Assembly (NCBI GenBank): GCA_040753075.1
Contig: JBFMHA010000014.1
Coordinates: 4,085 to 68,084 of the forward strand
Length of the DNA: 64,000 bases
Reading direction: 5' to 3'
Origin: UBA6814 sp040753075
GTDB taxonomy: Bacteria > Desulfobacterota > Desulfovibrionia > Desulfovibrionales > Desulfovibrionaceae
In this document: piece after piece, positions 24,745 to 32,380 of the stretch
Position numbering within the stretch: the stretch's first letter is position 1
Layout: each line of letters opens with the position of its first letter
The notes under the pieces: generated by a model
Told to the model about the DNA's origin: nothing
What the model saw: the letters and a program-made list of their open reading frames with translations, nothing else
Database searches by the model: none
Position numbers and translations under genes: made by a program

Positions 24745-25820
24745 GCCGGCTCCTTGGCCAGGGGGCGGGTGCGGCGCAGGGTGAAGCCGGCGAAGAACTG
24801 GCCGGCCAGCACGCAGAGAAGGATGAAGCCCTCCAGGATGCGGCCGAAGGCCGCCGGGACCTGGAAGTCGAGCATGAGGTTCTCCACCCCCACCCGCAGG
24901 GCGGCCAGCAGGAAGGCGGCCATGGCGATGGCCAGGGGCCGCAGCCGGGCCAGCCAGGCCACCACGATGGCGGTGAATCCGTAGCCGGCCATGACGCTGG
25001 GCTGGAGTCGGCCGCTGCCCGCCGAGGCCTCGATGATCCCGGCCCAGCCGGCCAGCGCCCCGCACAGGCCCATGACCAGGATGACCAGTGCGTCGTAGGG
25101 CATCCGGGCGTAGGTGGCGGTGCGCCGGCCCTCGCCGCTGGCCTTGAGTTCGAAGCCCAGGCGGGTGCGGGCCAGGAAGAACCACAGGCCCAGGGCCAGG
25201 GCTGCGCACAGCGGCAGGCCCCAGTGCAGCCGGGTTCCCGGGATGCGGCCCAGCACCGCGCCCGGGGAGAACAGGGCGGTCATGGGGAAGCCGTGGCTGC
25301 CCGGGTCCTTCCAGGGGCCGTAGACCAGCCAGTCAAGAAAAAGGATGCCCAGGTAGTTGAGCATGAGGGTGGTGATGATCTCGTTCACCGCCAGGCGCAG
25401 TCGCAGGAGAGCCGGGATGGCGGCCCACAGGGCTCCGGCCGCGGCCGCGCCCAGGAACATGAGGGGCAGGAGCAGCGGGCCGGGCAGGTCCGGGAAGGCC
25501 AGGGCCACGGCGGCGCCGCCCACCGCGCCCAGGGCGTACTGGCCCTCGGCCCCGATGTTCCAGACCTTGATGCGGAAGGTCGCGGCCACGCCCAGGGAGC
25601 AGAGGAAGATGGGCGCGGTCTTGAGCAGGGTTTCCTCCAGGGCGCGCACGCTGCCGAAGGCTCCGGAGAACAGCGCCCCCAGCACCGCCAGGGGCGGCCT
25701 GCCGGTGAAGGCCAGAAGCCCCAGCCCCAGGCCGAGGGCCAGGGCCAGGGCTGCGGGAAAAATGCAGACGGAGCCCCACCCGGGGGGCTCCGTCCGCTTG
25801 TGCGCCGTGAGGCCGAACAT
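24741..25820 (-). CDS. BmpA-type nucleoside ABC permease, first subunit
   Basis: A 359-residue inner-membrane permease of the BPD_transp_2 family with family motifs FRIKVWNIGAEGQYALGA, AVNEIITTLMLNYLG and ARTRLGFELKASGEGRRTATYA. The ATG at 25820 is the only plausible start; its Shine-Dalgarno region is weak. Codons 9-18 form one arm set of a terminator-like stem-loop (25758-25794), so transcript reaching this gene from bmpA is probably limited. The start is 13 bases after the bmpA stop. Confidence 0.9.
   Translation of the reverse strand: MFGLTAHKRTEPPGWGSVCIFPAALALALGLGLGLLAFTGRPPLAVLGALFSGAFGSVRALEETLLKTAPIFLCSLGVAATFRIKVWNIGAEGQYALGAVGGAAVALAFPDLPGPLLLPLMFLGAAAAGALWAAIPALLRLRLAVNEIITTLMLNYLGILFLDWLVYGPWKDPGSHGFPMTALFSPGAVLGRIPGTRLHWGLPLCAALALGLWFFLARTRLGFELKASGEGRRTATYARMPYDALVILVMGLCGALAGWAGIIEASAGSGRLQPSVMAGYGFTAIVVAWLARLRPLAIAMAAFLLAALRVGVENLMLDFQVPAAFGRILEGFILLCVLAGQFFAGFTLRRTRPLAKEPA
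25758..25794 (-). terminator. Terminator/attenuator inside the 5' coding region of the permease gene
   Basis: The arms GACGGAGCCCC (25767-25777) and GGGGCTCCGTC (25784-25794) form a perfect 11-bp stem. On the minus strand it is followed by TGCATTTTTCC, a run of five T. It comes 38 bases past the bmpA stop yet lies within codons 9-18 of the permease frame. Confidence 0.7.
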
Positions 25821-25832
25821 GGGAGCGCCGCG

Positions 25833-26975
25833 TTATTCCGTCGAGCCGACCACGCCCTTGACGAACCAGGTCATGCCCAGCAGGTCGGCATCGGCCAGGG
25901 TCTGTCCCTCGGCGGCCCGGACCTGGCCCTTCTGGTCCTCGATGGGGCCGGCGAACACGGTGTCCTTGCCGGCCGCGAGCTCCGCCTTGGCCGCCAGGAC
26001 CTGGTCCTGGAGCTCCTTGGGCACCATGGGGCCGAAGGGAGCGATGTCCACGATGCCCTTGTCCATGCCCCACCAGTCCGAACCGCTCTTCCAGGTCCCG
26101 GCCTGCACCCGGGCCACCACGTCCTTGTAGTACACGCCCCAGTTCCAGATGGCGGAGGTGAGGTGGGACTTGGGCGCGAAGGCGCTCATGTCGGAGTTGT
26201 AGCCGATGGAGTAGACGCCCTTCTCCTGGGCGGCCTCCTGGGGACCGGGGGAGTCCTGGTGCTGGGCGATGACGTCTGCGCCCACGTCCAGCAGGCTCTT
26301 GGCGGCCTCCTTCTCGGTGGCCGGATCGTACCAGGTCTTGGTCCAGACCACCCGGACCTCGGCCTTGGGGTTCATCTTCTGGGCGCCCAGGGTGAAGGCG
26401 TTGATGCCGCGGATGACCTCGGGGATGGGGAAGGCGGCCACGTAGCCCAGCACGTTGGACTTGGTCATGGCCCCGGCCACCATGCCGGTGAGGTAGCGGG
26501 CCTGGTAGATGCGGCCGAAGTACGCGCCCATGTTGGGGCCGGTCTTGTAGCCCGAGCAGTGCATGAACACCGTGTCCGGGAACTCGCCGGCCACCTTGAG
26601 GGTGGGGTCCATGTACCCGTAGCTGGTGGTGAACACGACCTTGTAGCCCTTGGCGGCCATGTTGCGGATGATGCGCTCGGAGTCCGCCCCCTCGGGCACC
26701 GACTCCACGAAGGAGGTGACGACTCCGGGCATCTCGGCCACGGCCTTGCGTCCCATGTCGTGGGCAAAGGAATAGCCCGCGTCGCCCACGGGCGAGACGT
26801 ACACGAAGCCCACCTGCATCTCCTTGGCCGGAGCCGGGGCTTCCTTCTTGGCCTCGGCCTGGGCCGGGGCCTCCTTCTTCTCCTCGCTCTTCTTCTGTTC
26901 GCCGCTGCCGCAGGCGGCAAGGGCCAGGGCCAGGCAGGCCGAGGCCAGGACCAGGGCCAGTCGCTTCATCACCAT
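25833..26975 (-). CDS. BmpA/PnrA-type purine nucleoside-binding lipoprotein
   Basis: A 380-residue lipoprotein: the signal MKRLALVLASACLALALAAC ends in a lipobox with the acylated cysteine, followed by a Lys/Glu/Ala/Pro-rich linker and then a BMP-family binding domain (VGFVYVSPVGDAGYSFAHDMGRKAV, TTSYGYMDPTLKVAGEFPD, DVIAQHQDSPGPQEAA). Family members bind purine nucleosides or other ligands at the cell surface. The ATG at 26975 follows GGAGG at good spacing. It is the first gene of the transporter operon. No purine riboswitch was recognised upstream (26976-27084). Confidence 0.92.
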   Translation of the reverse strand: MVMKRLALVLASACLALALAACGSGEQKKSEEKKEAPAQAEAKKEAPAPAKEMQVGFVYVSPVGDAGYSFAHDMGRKAVAEMPGVVTSFVESVPEGADSERIIRNMAAKGYKVVFTTSYGYMDPTLKVAGEFPDTVFMHCSGYKTGPNMGAYFGRIYQARYLTGMVAGAMTKSNVLGYVAAFPIPEVIRGINAFTLGAQKMNPKAEVRVVWTKTWYDPATEKEAAKSLLDVGADVIAQHQDSPGPQEAAQEKGVYSIGYNSDMSAFAPKSHLTSAIWNWGVYYKDVVARVQAGTWKSGSDWWGMDKGIVDIAPFGPMVPKELQDQVLAAKAELAAGKDTVFAGPIEDQKGQVRAAEGQTLADADLLGMTWFVKGVVGSTE

Positions 26976-27084
26976 GGGGAACCTCCGGGTTATGTGCGGA
27001 TGGGGATTCACTAAACCAAGCCGGCCGGGCTGGCAAGGCCGCCGGGCCGGGGTCTTGGCGCGGATATTTAGGGAATGCGGTTGG

Positions 27085-27573
27085 TTACGCGCAATCTTTG
27101 CGGCTGGCGGCCAGGGGCTTCACGTACTGGGATTCGGCGTCCCAGGGGAAGAGGATCCAGGTGTCCTGGCTGACCTCGGTGATGAAGGTGTCCACCAGAG
27201 GCCGGCCCGCAGGCTTGGCGTAGACCGTGGCGAAGTGGGCCTTGGGCAGGAGTTCGCGCACGATGCGGGCGGTTCCGCCGGTGTCCACCAGGTCGTCCAC
27301 CACCAGGAGGCCGGTCCCGTCCGAGTCCGGCCGGCGCAGGATGGTGGTGTCGCCCTGGCTCTTCCAGTCGTAGCTCCGGATGCACACGGTCTGGATGTCG
27401 TGGACCTCCAACTCCCGGGCGATGACCGCGGCCGGGACCATGCCGCCGCGGGTCACGGCCACGATGCCGGCGAAGGGCGCGCGCTCCATGAGTCGCCAGG
27501 CCAGGGCCTTGGCGTCGCGGTGCAGCTGTTCCCAGGATACGGGATACGTCTTGGAGTAGCGGGTGGATTCCAT
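27085..27573 (-). CDS. gpt: Xanthine(-guanine) phosphoribosyltransferase
   Basis: A 162-residue type I phosphoribosyltransferase with the PRPP-binding motif LLVVDDLVDTGGTAR at about residues 85-99, and IVAVTRGGMVPAAVIARELEV upstream. It converts xanthine or guanine plus PRPP to XMP or GMP in purine salvage. The start at 27573 gives MESTRYSKTYPVSWEQLHRDAKALAWRL, the usual gpt N-terminus; longer frames add non-homologous sequence. It lies just upstream of the purine nucleoside transporter operon on the same strand, consistent with a shared salvage role. Confidence 0.93.
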   Translation of the reverse strand: MESTRYSKTYPVSWEQLHRDAKALAWRLMERAPFAGIVAVTRGGMVPAAVIARELEVHDIQTVCIRSYDWKSQGDTTILRRPDSDGTGLLVVDDLVDTGGTARIVRELLPKAHFATVYAKPAGRPLVDTFITEVSQDTWILFPWDAESQYVKPLAASRKDCA

Positions 27574-27678
27574 GGAGGGCCTCCGGTCGCGTGCTGGGCG
27601 GAAGATGCGCAAAAACCCGGGGCAATGCAAGCGGGCCGGTAGGTTTTTTTTCGGGGGCGGGCGGCCCTGGCTCGAGGG

Positions 27679-27693
27679 TGGACGGGGAATTGC
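27679..27693 (+). promoter_or_regulatory. Candidate sigma-54 promoter for amtB-glnB-glnD
   Basis: TGGACGGGGAATTGC has the -24 GG (27680-27681) and -12 GC (27692-27693) separated by the required 10 bases, and a perfect TTGC block. Transcription from about 27705 would leave a 165-base AT-richer leader before amtB. Sigma-54 control suits a nitrogen-regulated operon. No NtrC-type site was identified. The rest of 27574-27869 has no other clear element. Confidence 0.5.
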
Positions 27694-27869
27694 AAAAGAG
27701 CAAGGCCAAGATCGGCTTGGGCGGACCGGAGAGATGGCCGATGGCAATCATCCCGGGATGTTGCGGAGATAATGCGGGTTGGCGCTTGATTGAAAAATTT
27801 ACAATTTCGACAAATGCTGTTTGCCGCTGTTTTTCAATTCTGCAATTTTGTCACTATCGGAGGAGATGG

Positions 27870-29084
27870 ATGAACGCTGCGGACACTGCCTTCATTCTCA
27901 TCAGCGCGGCCCTGGTCATGTTCATGGTCCCGGGTCTGGCCATGTTCTACGGAGGCCTCACCCGGAACAAGAACGTGCTCGGCACCATCATGCACAGCTT
28001 CGCCTTGCTCGGGGTGGTCAGCATCCTCTGGGTGCTGGCGGGCTACACCCTGGCCTTCGGTCCGGACCTGGGCGGCGTCATCGGCGGCCTGGACTTCCTG
28101 GGCCTGGCCGGCGTTGGCGTGGCGGGCGACGGCCCGGCGGGCAACATCCCCCACCTGGCCTTCATGGCCTTCCAGATGATGTTCGCGGTCATCACTCCCG
28201 CGCTCATCTCCGGCGCCTACGCCGAGCGCATCAAGTTCGGCCCCTTCGTGGTGTTCTCCTCCCTGTGGCTGCTCCTGGTGTATTGTCCCATGGCCCACTG
28301 GGTCTGGGGCGGGGGCTGGATGCTCCGGATCGGCGCCCTGGACTTCGCCGGCGGCGCGGTGGTGCACATGAGCTCCGCGGCCGCGGCCCTGGCCGCGGCC
28401 CTCTGCCTGGGCAAGCGCAAGGGCCACGGCTCCGAGCCCTTCATCCCGCACAACCTGCCCATGACCGTGCTCGGCGCGGGCATCCTCTGGTTCGGCTGGT
28501 TCGGGTTCAACGCGGGCAGCGCCCTGGCCGCCAACGGCCTGGCCGCCAACGCCTTCGTCACCACCCACGTGGCCGCGGCCGCGGCCATGCTCGGCTGGCT
28601 CGTGGCGGAGAAGTTCAAGACCGGCCACGCCACCACCCTGGGCGCGGCCTCGGGCGCGGTGGCCGGCCTGGTGGCCATCACCCCGGCCGCGGGCTTTGTG
28701 ACGCCCATGGCCTCCATCGCCATCGGCCTCGTGGGCGGCGCGCTCTGCTACGGCGGGGTGCTGCTCAAGGGCCGGCTGGGCTACGACGACGCCCTGGACG
28801 TGGTGGGCGTGCACGGCGTGGGCGGCTCCTGGGGCGCCCTGGCCACCGGGCTGTTCTGCACCAGGGCCGTCAACGAGGCCGGGGCGGACGGCCTGTTCTA
28901 CGGCAACCCCGGCCAGGTCTGGATCCAGTTTCTTTCCATCCTGGGCGCCTGGGCCTTCTGCTTCGTCGCCTCCTATCTCCTGTTCAAGGCGGTGGATGCC
29001 GCCATGGGCCTGCGGGTCGGGGAGGAGGACGAGGTGCGCGGCCTGGACCTCTCCCAGCACAGCGAGGCGGGCTATCAGATCTAG
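27870..29084 (+). CDS. amtB: Ammonium transporter
   Basis: A 404-residue, 11-span ammonium channel of the Amt family. Motifs include DTAFILISAALVMFMVPGLAMFYGGL, FAVITPALISGAYAERIKFG, the twin-histidine pore segment HNLPMTVLGAGILWFGWFGFN and the conserved DVVGVHGVGGSWGALATG. It has no cleavable signal, starting directly with the first helix. The ATG at 27870 follows GGAGGAGATGG. GlnB-type protein encoded next would plug the channel when nitrogen is plentiful. Confidence 0.95.
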   Translation: MNAADTAFILISAALVMFMVPGLAMFYGGLTRNKNVLGTIMHSFALLGVVSILWVLAGYTLAFGPDLGGVIGGLDFLGLAGVGVAGDGPAGNIPHLAFMAFQMMFAVITPALISGAYAERIKFGPFVVFSSLWLLLVYCPMAHWVWGGGWMLRIGALDFAGGAVVHMSSAAAALAAALCLGKRKGHGSEPFIPHNLPMTVLGAGILWFGWFGFNAGSALAANGLAANAFVTTHVAAAAAMLGWLVAEKFKTGHATTLGAASGAVAGLVAITPAAGFVTPMASIAIGLVGGALCYGGVLLKGRLGYDDALDVVGVHGVGGSWGALATGLFCTRAVNEAGADGLFYGNPGQVWIQFLSILGAWAFCFVASYLLFKAVDAAMGLRVGEEDEVRGLDLSQHSEAGYQI

Positions 29085-29150
29085 TCCGAGCTTGTACGAG
29101 CCGGACTGCCCGTGTACAGTGGATTTGGACAACACCAAGGAGCGTACCCT

Positions 29151-29489
29151 ATGAGAAAGGTCGAGATCATCACCCGGCCCTTCAAGCTGGACGACGTGAA
29201 GAAGGCCCTCACCGACCTGGGCATCCAGGGCATGACCGTGAGCGACGTGCGCGGCTTCGGCCGCCAGCGGGGCCACAAGGAGGTCTACCGCGGGGCCGAG
29301 TACCAGGTGGATTTCGTGCCCAAGGTCAAGATCGAGGTGGTGGTGGCCGCGGACCGCGTGGCCGAGGTGGTCGGGGCGGTTCAGGAGGCCGCCCGCACCA
29401 ACCAGATCGGCGACGGCAAGATCTTCATCCTGCCCGTGGAGGACGTGATCCGCATCCGCACCGGCGAATCCGGCCAGGACGCCATCTGA
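29151..29489 (+). CDS. glnB: PII nitrogen regulatory protein
   Basis: A 112-residue PII trimer subunit (MRKVEIITRPFKLDDVKKAL). The T-loop RGFGRQRGHKEVYRGAEY keeps Tyr51, the uridylylation target of GlnD, and the C-terminus keeps DGKIFILPVEDVIRIRTGE. It senses 2-oxoglutarate and ATP/ADP and controls AmtB and nitrogen-assimilation targets. As it sits between amtB and glnD it could equally be named glnK. Start with GGAG at 29139-29142. Confidence 0.95.
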   Translation: MRKVEIITRPFKLDDVKKALTDLGIQGMTVSDVRGFGRQRGHKEVYRGAEYQVDFVPKVKIEVVVAADRVAEVVGAVQEAARTNQIGDGKIFILPVEDVIRIRTGESGQDAI

Positions 29490-29559
29490 CGCGAACAGCC
29501 GGGCCCCGCGCCTCCCGCCTCGGGGAGCGCGGGTCCAGGCGCCACGTCTTCCTTCCCGC

Positions 29560-32235
29560 ATGCCCGGGCCTCCGCCTTCTCCCGCCGTAGCCGGCCTGGC
29601 CGCCGGGCGCGCCGCGGCCCTCGCCGCCCTGGCCGAGCCGGGCGGCGGGACGACCCTGCCCCGCAAGCTCTCCGACGCCATGGACGCCTATTTCCGCGGC
29701 CGCCTGGCCGAGGTCTGGCCGGCCGGAGGCCGGCCCCCGGAGGCGAGCCCCTTCGCCCTGGCCGCGGTGGGCGGCTACGGGCGTCGCGAATTGTGCGTCC
29801 ACTCCGACGTGGACATTCTGGTGCTCTACGAGCGGGCCATCCCGCCCGAGGCCCTGGACCTGGCCCAGTCCCTGCTCTTCCCCCTCTGGGACCTCAAGTA
29901 CGACCTGGGGCACGGATTCCGCAGCATCAAGGAATGCCTGGCCCTGGCCAAGGAGGACTTCTCGGTCCTGGCCGCGGTCCTGGACGCCCGCTTCCTGGCC
30001 GGCCGGCGCGAGGTCTTCGCGGACTTCGCGGCGCGGCTGGACGACAAGGTGGTTGCCAGGCGTCGCGACCGGTTCACCGCCTGGCTCGCGGAGCAGAACC
30101 GGCGGCGCCTTGGCCGCTACGGCGACGCCCGGGCGCTCCTGGAGCCGGACATCAAGCAGGGGCTGGGCGGCCTGCGCGACTACCACCAGATGCTCTGGCT
30201 GGGCCGGGTCTGGCGCGGCGCGGGCAGCGTGGAGGCCCTGGTGCGCTCCGGCCAGCTCACCGAGGCCGAGGGCCAGGTGCTGGCGGACCAGGCCGGCTAC
30301 CTGTTCACCGTGCGCAACCACCTGCACCTCCTGGCCGGCCGGCGCATCGACCGCCTGGACCTGTTCCGGCAGGAGCGCATCGCCGAGGCCCTGGGCTACG
30401 GCCGGGTGGAGCCCGGCAGTCCGGACGGGGCCCGCCCCGTGGAGCGCTTCCTGGCCCGGCTGCGCCGGGAGATGTCCTGGCTGCGGGCCCTGCACGGCTC
30501 GGTGTTTCGCTCCCTGCCCGGCTTGTGCGCGGGGCGTCCCGCGCCCTGCGAACGGGAGGCCCTGGCTCCGGGCGTGCTCCGGCAGGGCGGGGAGCTGGCC
30601 TTCGACCTGCCCCGGGGCTATCCCGACGACCCCCTGGCGCTGGCCCGCGTTTTCTGCGCCGCGGCCCGCACCGGTCTGCCCCTGTCCTGGGCCGCGCGGC
30701 GGCTGGTGTCCGGCCACCTCCACCTGGTCAAGGAGCGCCTGGCCCAGGAACCTGCAGCGGCCGCGGCCTTCCGGGAGGTGCTCGCCTCGGGCCGGGCGGC
30801 CCCGGTGCTGGAGGCCATGCTGGAGACCGGCTACCTGGCCGCCTTCCTGCCCGAGTTCGGCCGGGTGCAGGACCTGGTGCAGTTCGATGACTACCACATC
30901 CATCCGGTGGGCTGGCACACGGTGCGCGCAGTGGCGTGCATGGAGGAGCTGGCCGCGGGCCGGGGCGAGGAGCGCTTCGCCGCCCTGTGGGACGAGGTGG
31001 CGGACCGGGAGGCCCTCATGCTGGGGGTGTTCTTCCACGACCTGGGCAAGGGCCTGGGCGGCGCGCACCCGGACAAGGGCGCGGACATCGCCGCCGCGGT
31101 CCTGGCCCGCTGGGGCGCGCCCGCGGCCACCGCGGAGAACGCGGCCTTCCTGGTGCGCCGCCATCTGCTCCTGGTGGAGATGGCCACCCGCCGCGACCTG
31201 GGGGACGAGACCGCGGTGGCTTCCTGCGCCGGCCTGGTGGGCGACCGCCAGCGCCTGGCCCAGCTCCAGCTCCTGGCCTGGGCGGACAGCCGGGCCACCG
31301 GCCCCCGGGTGTGGAGCGCTTGGACGGCGGGGCTCCTGGCCGAACTGGCGGCCAAGGTGCGGCGCATCCTGGACCGCGGCCATCTGGCCTCGGCCCGGGC
31401 GGTGCAGCGCATCGGAGAGGCCAAGGCGCTGGTGCGACGGCTCGCCGCGGGCCGGATCCCGGACCGGGTCCTGGAGCGCGGCCTGGAGGACATGCCCGCC
31501 CGGGCCTTCCTCACCCTGGAGCCCGAGGACATCCTGGCCCATCTGGACATGGCGGGCCGCCTCGCCGACCTGGTGGAGGAGGACCGCCGCCGCAAGCCCG
31601 CCAGCGTGGCCGGCCTGGGAGTGGTGGTCTTCGCCGCCCGGGAGCGGCCCGCATCCGGGCTCTGGGAGGCCACGGCGGCCGCCCGGGACAGTCCGGCCCT
31701 GTTCTCGGCCATCGCCGGAGTGCTGGCCCTGCAGGACATCAACATCCTCTCGGCCGAATGCTTCCGGTGGCGTGACGGCGGCGCGGTGCACATCTTCCGG
31801 GTGGTGGGCCTGCCCGACTTCCTGTCGCCGGACGAGTTCTGGGAGCGGGTGCGGCTCTCCCTGCAGGCCGCTCTCACCGGCCGGCTCTCCCTGGACTGGC
31901 GGCTGGCCGAGAAGCGCTCCTCCTTTCTCGCCCGGCGCAGCCTGGACCTGCCGTCCAGCGTGGTCGTGGACAACATGGTTTCGGACTTCTACACCGTGCT
32001 GGAGGTGCGGGCCGCGGACCGGGTGGGGCTGCTCTACGACCTGGCCAGCACCCTGCGCGAGCAGGGCCTCGCGGTGCACCTGGCCAAGGCCGCCACCTAC
32101 GGCCAGGCGGCGGCCGACACCTTCTACGTGCGCGACGAGGGGGGGCAGAAGCTGGACGACCCGGCGCGCATGGAGTCCGTGCGCCAGGCCCTCCTGCGCC
32201 GCCTGCGCCAGGATCCCGCCCCGCCCGCGGGCTGA
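29560..32235 (+). CDS. glnD: PII uridylyltransferase / uridylyl-removing enzyme
   Basis: An 891-residue bifunctional sensor enzyme. The nucleotidyltransferase domain has GGYGRRELCVHSDVDILVL (about 72-90). The HD hydrolase domain has DDYHIHPVGWHTV and FFHDLGKG (about 443-495). Two C-terminal ACT domains follow (about 686-885; the second includes LEVRAADRVGLLYDLAS). It uridylylates PII at low glutamine and removes UMP at high glutamine. Three-gene clustering with amtB and glnB places sensor, signal protein and target in one unit. The 70-bp spacer from glnB contains an imperfect GC-rich hairpin (about 29510-29548). Confidence 0.95.
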   Translation: MPGPPPSPAVAGLAAGRAAALAALAEPGGGTTLPRKLSDAMDAYFRGRLAEVWPAGGRPPEASPFALAAVGGYGRRELCVHSDVDILVLYERAIPPEALDLAQSLLFPLWDLKYDLGHGFRSIKECLALAKEDFSVLAAVLDARFLAGRREVFADFAARLDDKVVARRRDRFTAWLAEQNRRRLGRYGDARALLEPDIKQGLGGLRDYHQMLWLGRVWRGAGSVEALVRSGQLTEAEGQVLADQAGYLFTVRNHLHLLAGRRIDRLDLFRQERIAEALGYGRVEPGSPDGARPVERFLARLRREMSWLRALHGSVFRSLPGLCAGRPAPCEREALAPGVLRQGGELAFDLPRGYPDDPLALARVFCAAARTGLPLSWAARRLVSGHLHLVKERLAQEPAAAAAFREVLASGRAAPVLEAMLETGYLAAFLPEFGRVQDLVQFDDYHIHPVGWHTVRAVACMEELAAGRGEERFAALWDEVADREALMLGVFFHDLGKGLGGAHPDKGADIAAAVLARWGAPAATAENAAFLVRRHLLLVEMATRRDLGDETAVASCAGLVGDRQRLAQLQLLAWADSRATGPRVWSAWTAGLLAELAAKVRRILDRGHLASARAVQRIGEAKALVRRLAAGRIPDRVLERGLEDMPARAFLTLEPEDILAHLDMAGRLADLVEEDRRRKPASVAGLGVVVFAARERPASGLWEATAAARDSPALFSAIAGVLALQDINILSAECFRWRDGGAVHIFRVVGLPDFLSPDEFWERVRLSLQAALTGRLSLDWRLAEKRSSFLARRSLDLPSSVVVDNMVSDFYTVLEVRAADRVGLLYDLASTLREQGLAVHLAKAATYGQAAADTFYVRDEGGQKLDDPARMESVRQALLRRLRQDPAPPAG

Positions 32236-32314
32236 TTCCCGCGCGGGTCCGGAGCCAAGGCGTCCTCCGGAGTCGGACGAAGAGTCCCCGGCCTGCCCCT
32301 TCTTGCGCGCGGCC

Positions 32315-32343
32315 TTGCCAGTTTCCTGGGTTCGGTGCATTAT
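32315..32343 (+). promoter_or_regulatory. Likely promoter of the MCP-H-NOX gene
   Basis: TTGCCA (32315-32320), a 17-base spacer, CATTAT (32338-32343). The leader to the ATG at 32381 would be about 30 bases, including CAGGAGTGGAG. Confidence 0.5.
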
Positions 32344-32380
32344 CCATGGTCGAATCTGTGAACCCAGGAGTGGAGCACCA

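Noticed and set aside
26976..27084. A purine riboswitch upstream of bmpA
   Set aside because: No conserved purine-aptamer core or following terminator could be recognised in the short leader.
27779..27796. TTGGCGCTTGATTGAA as a sigma-54 site for amtB
   Set aside because: The -12 GC is missing at the required distance from GG; the site at 27679-27693 fits better.
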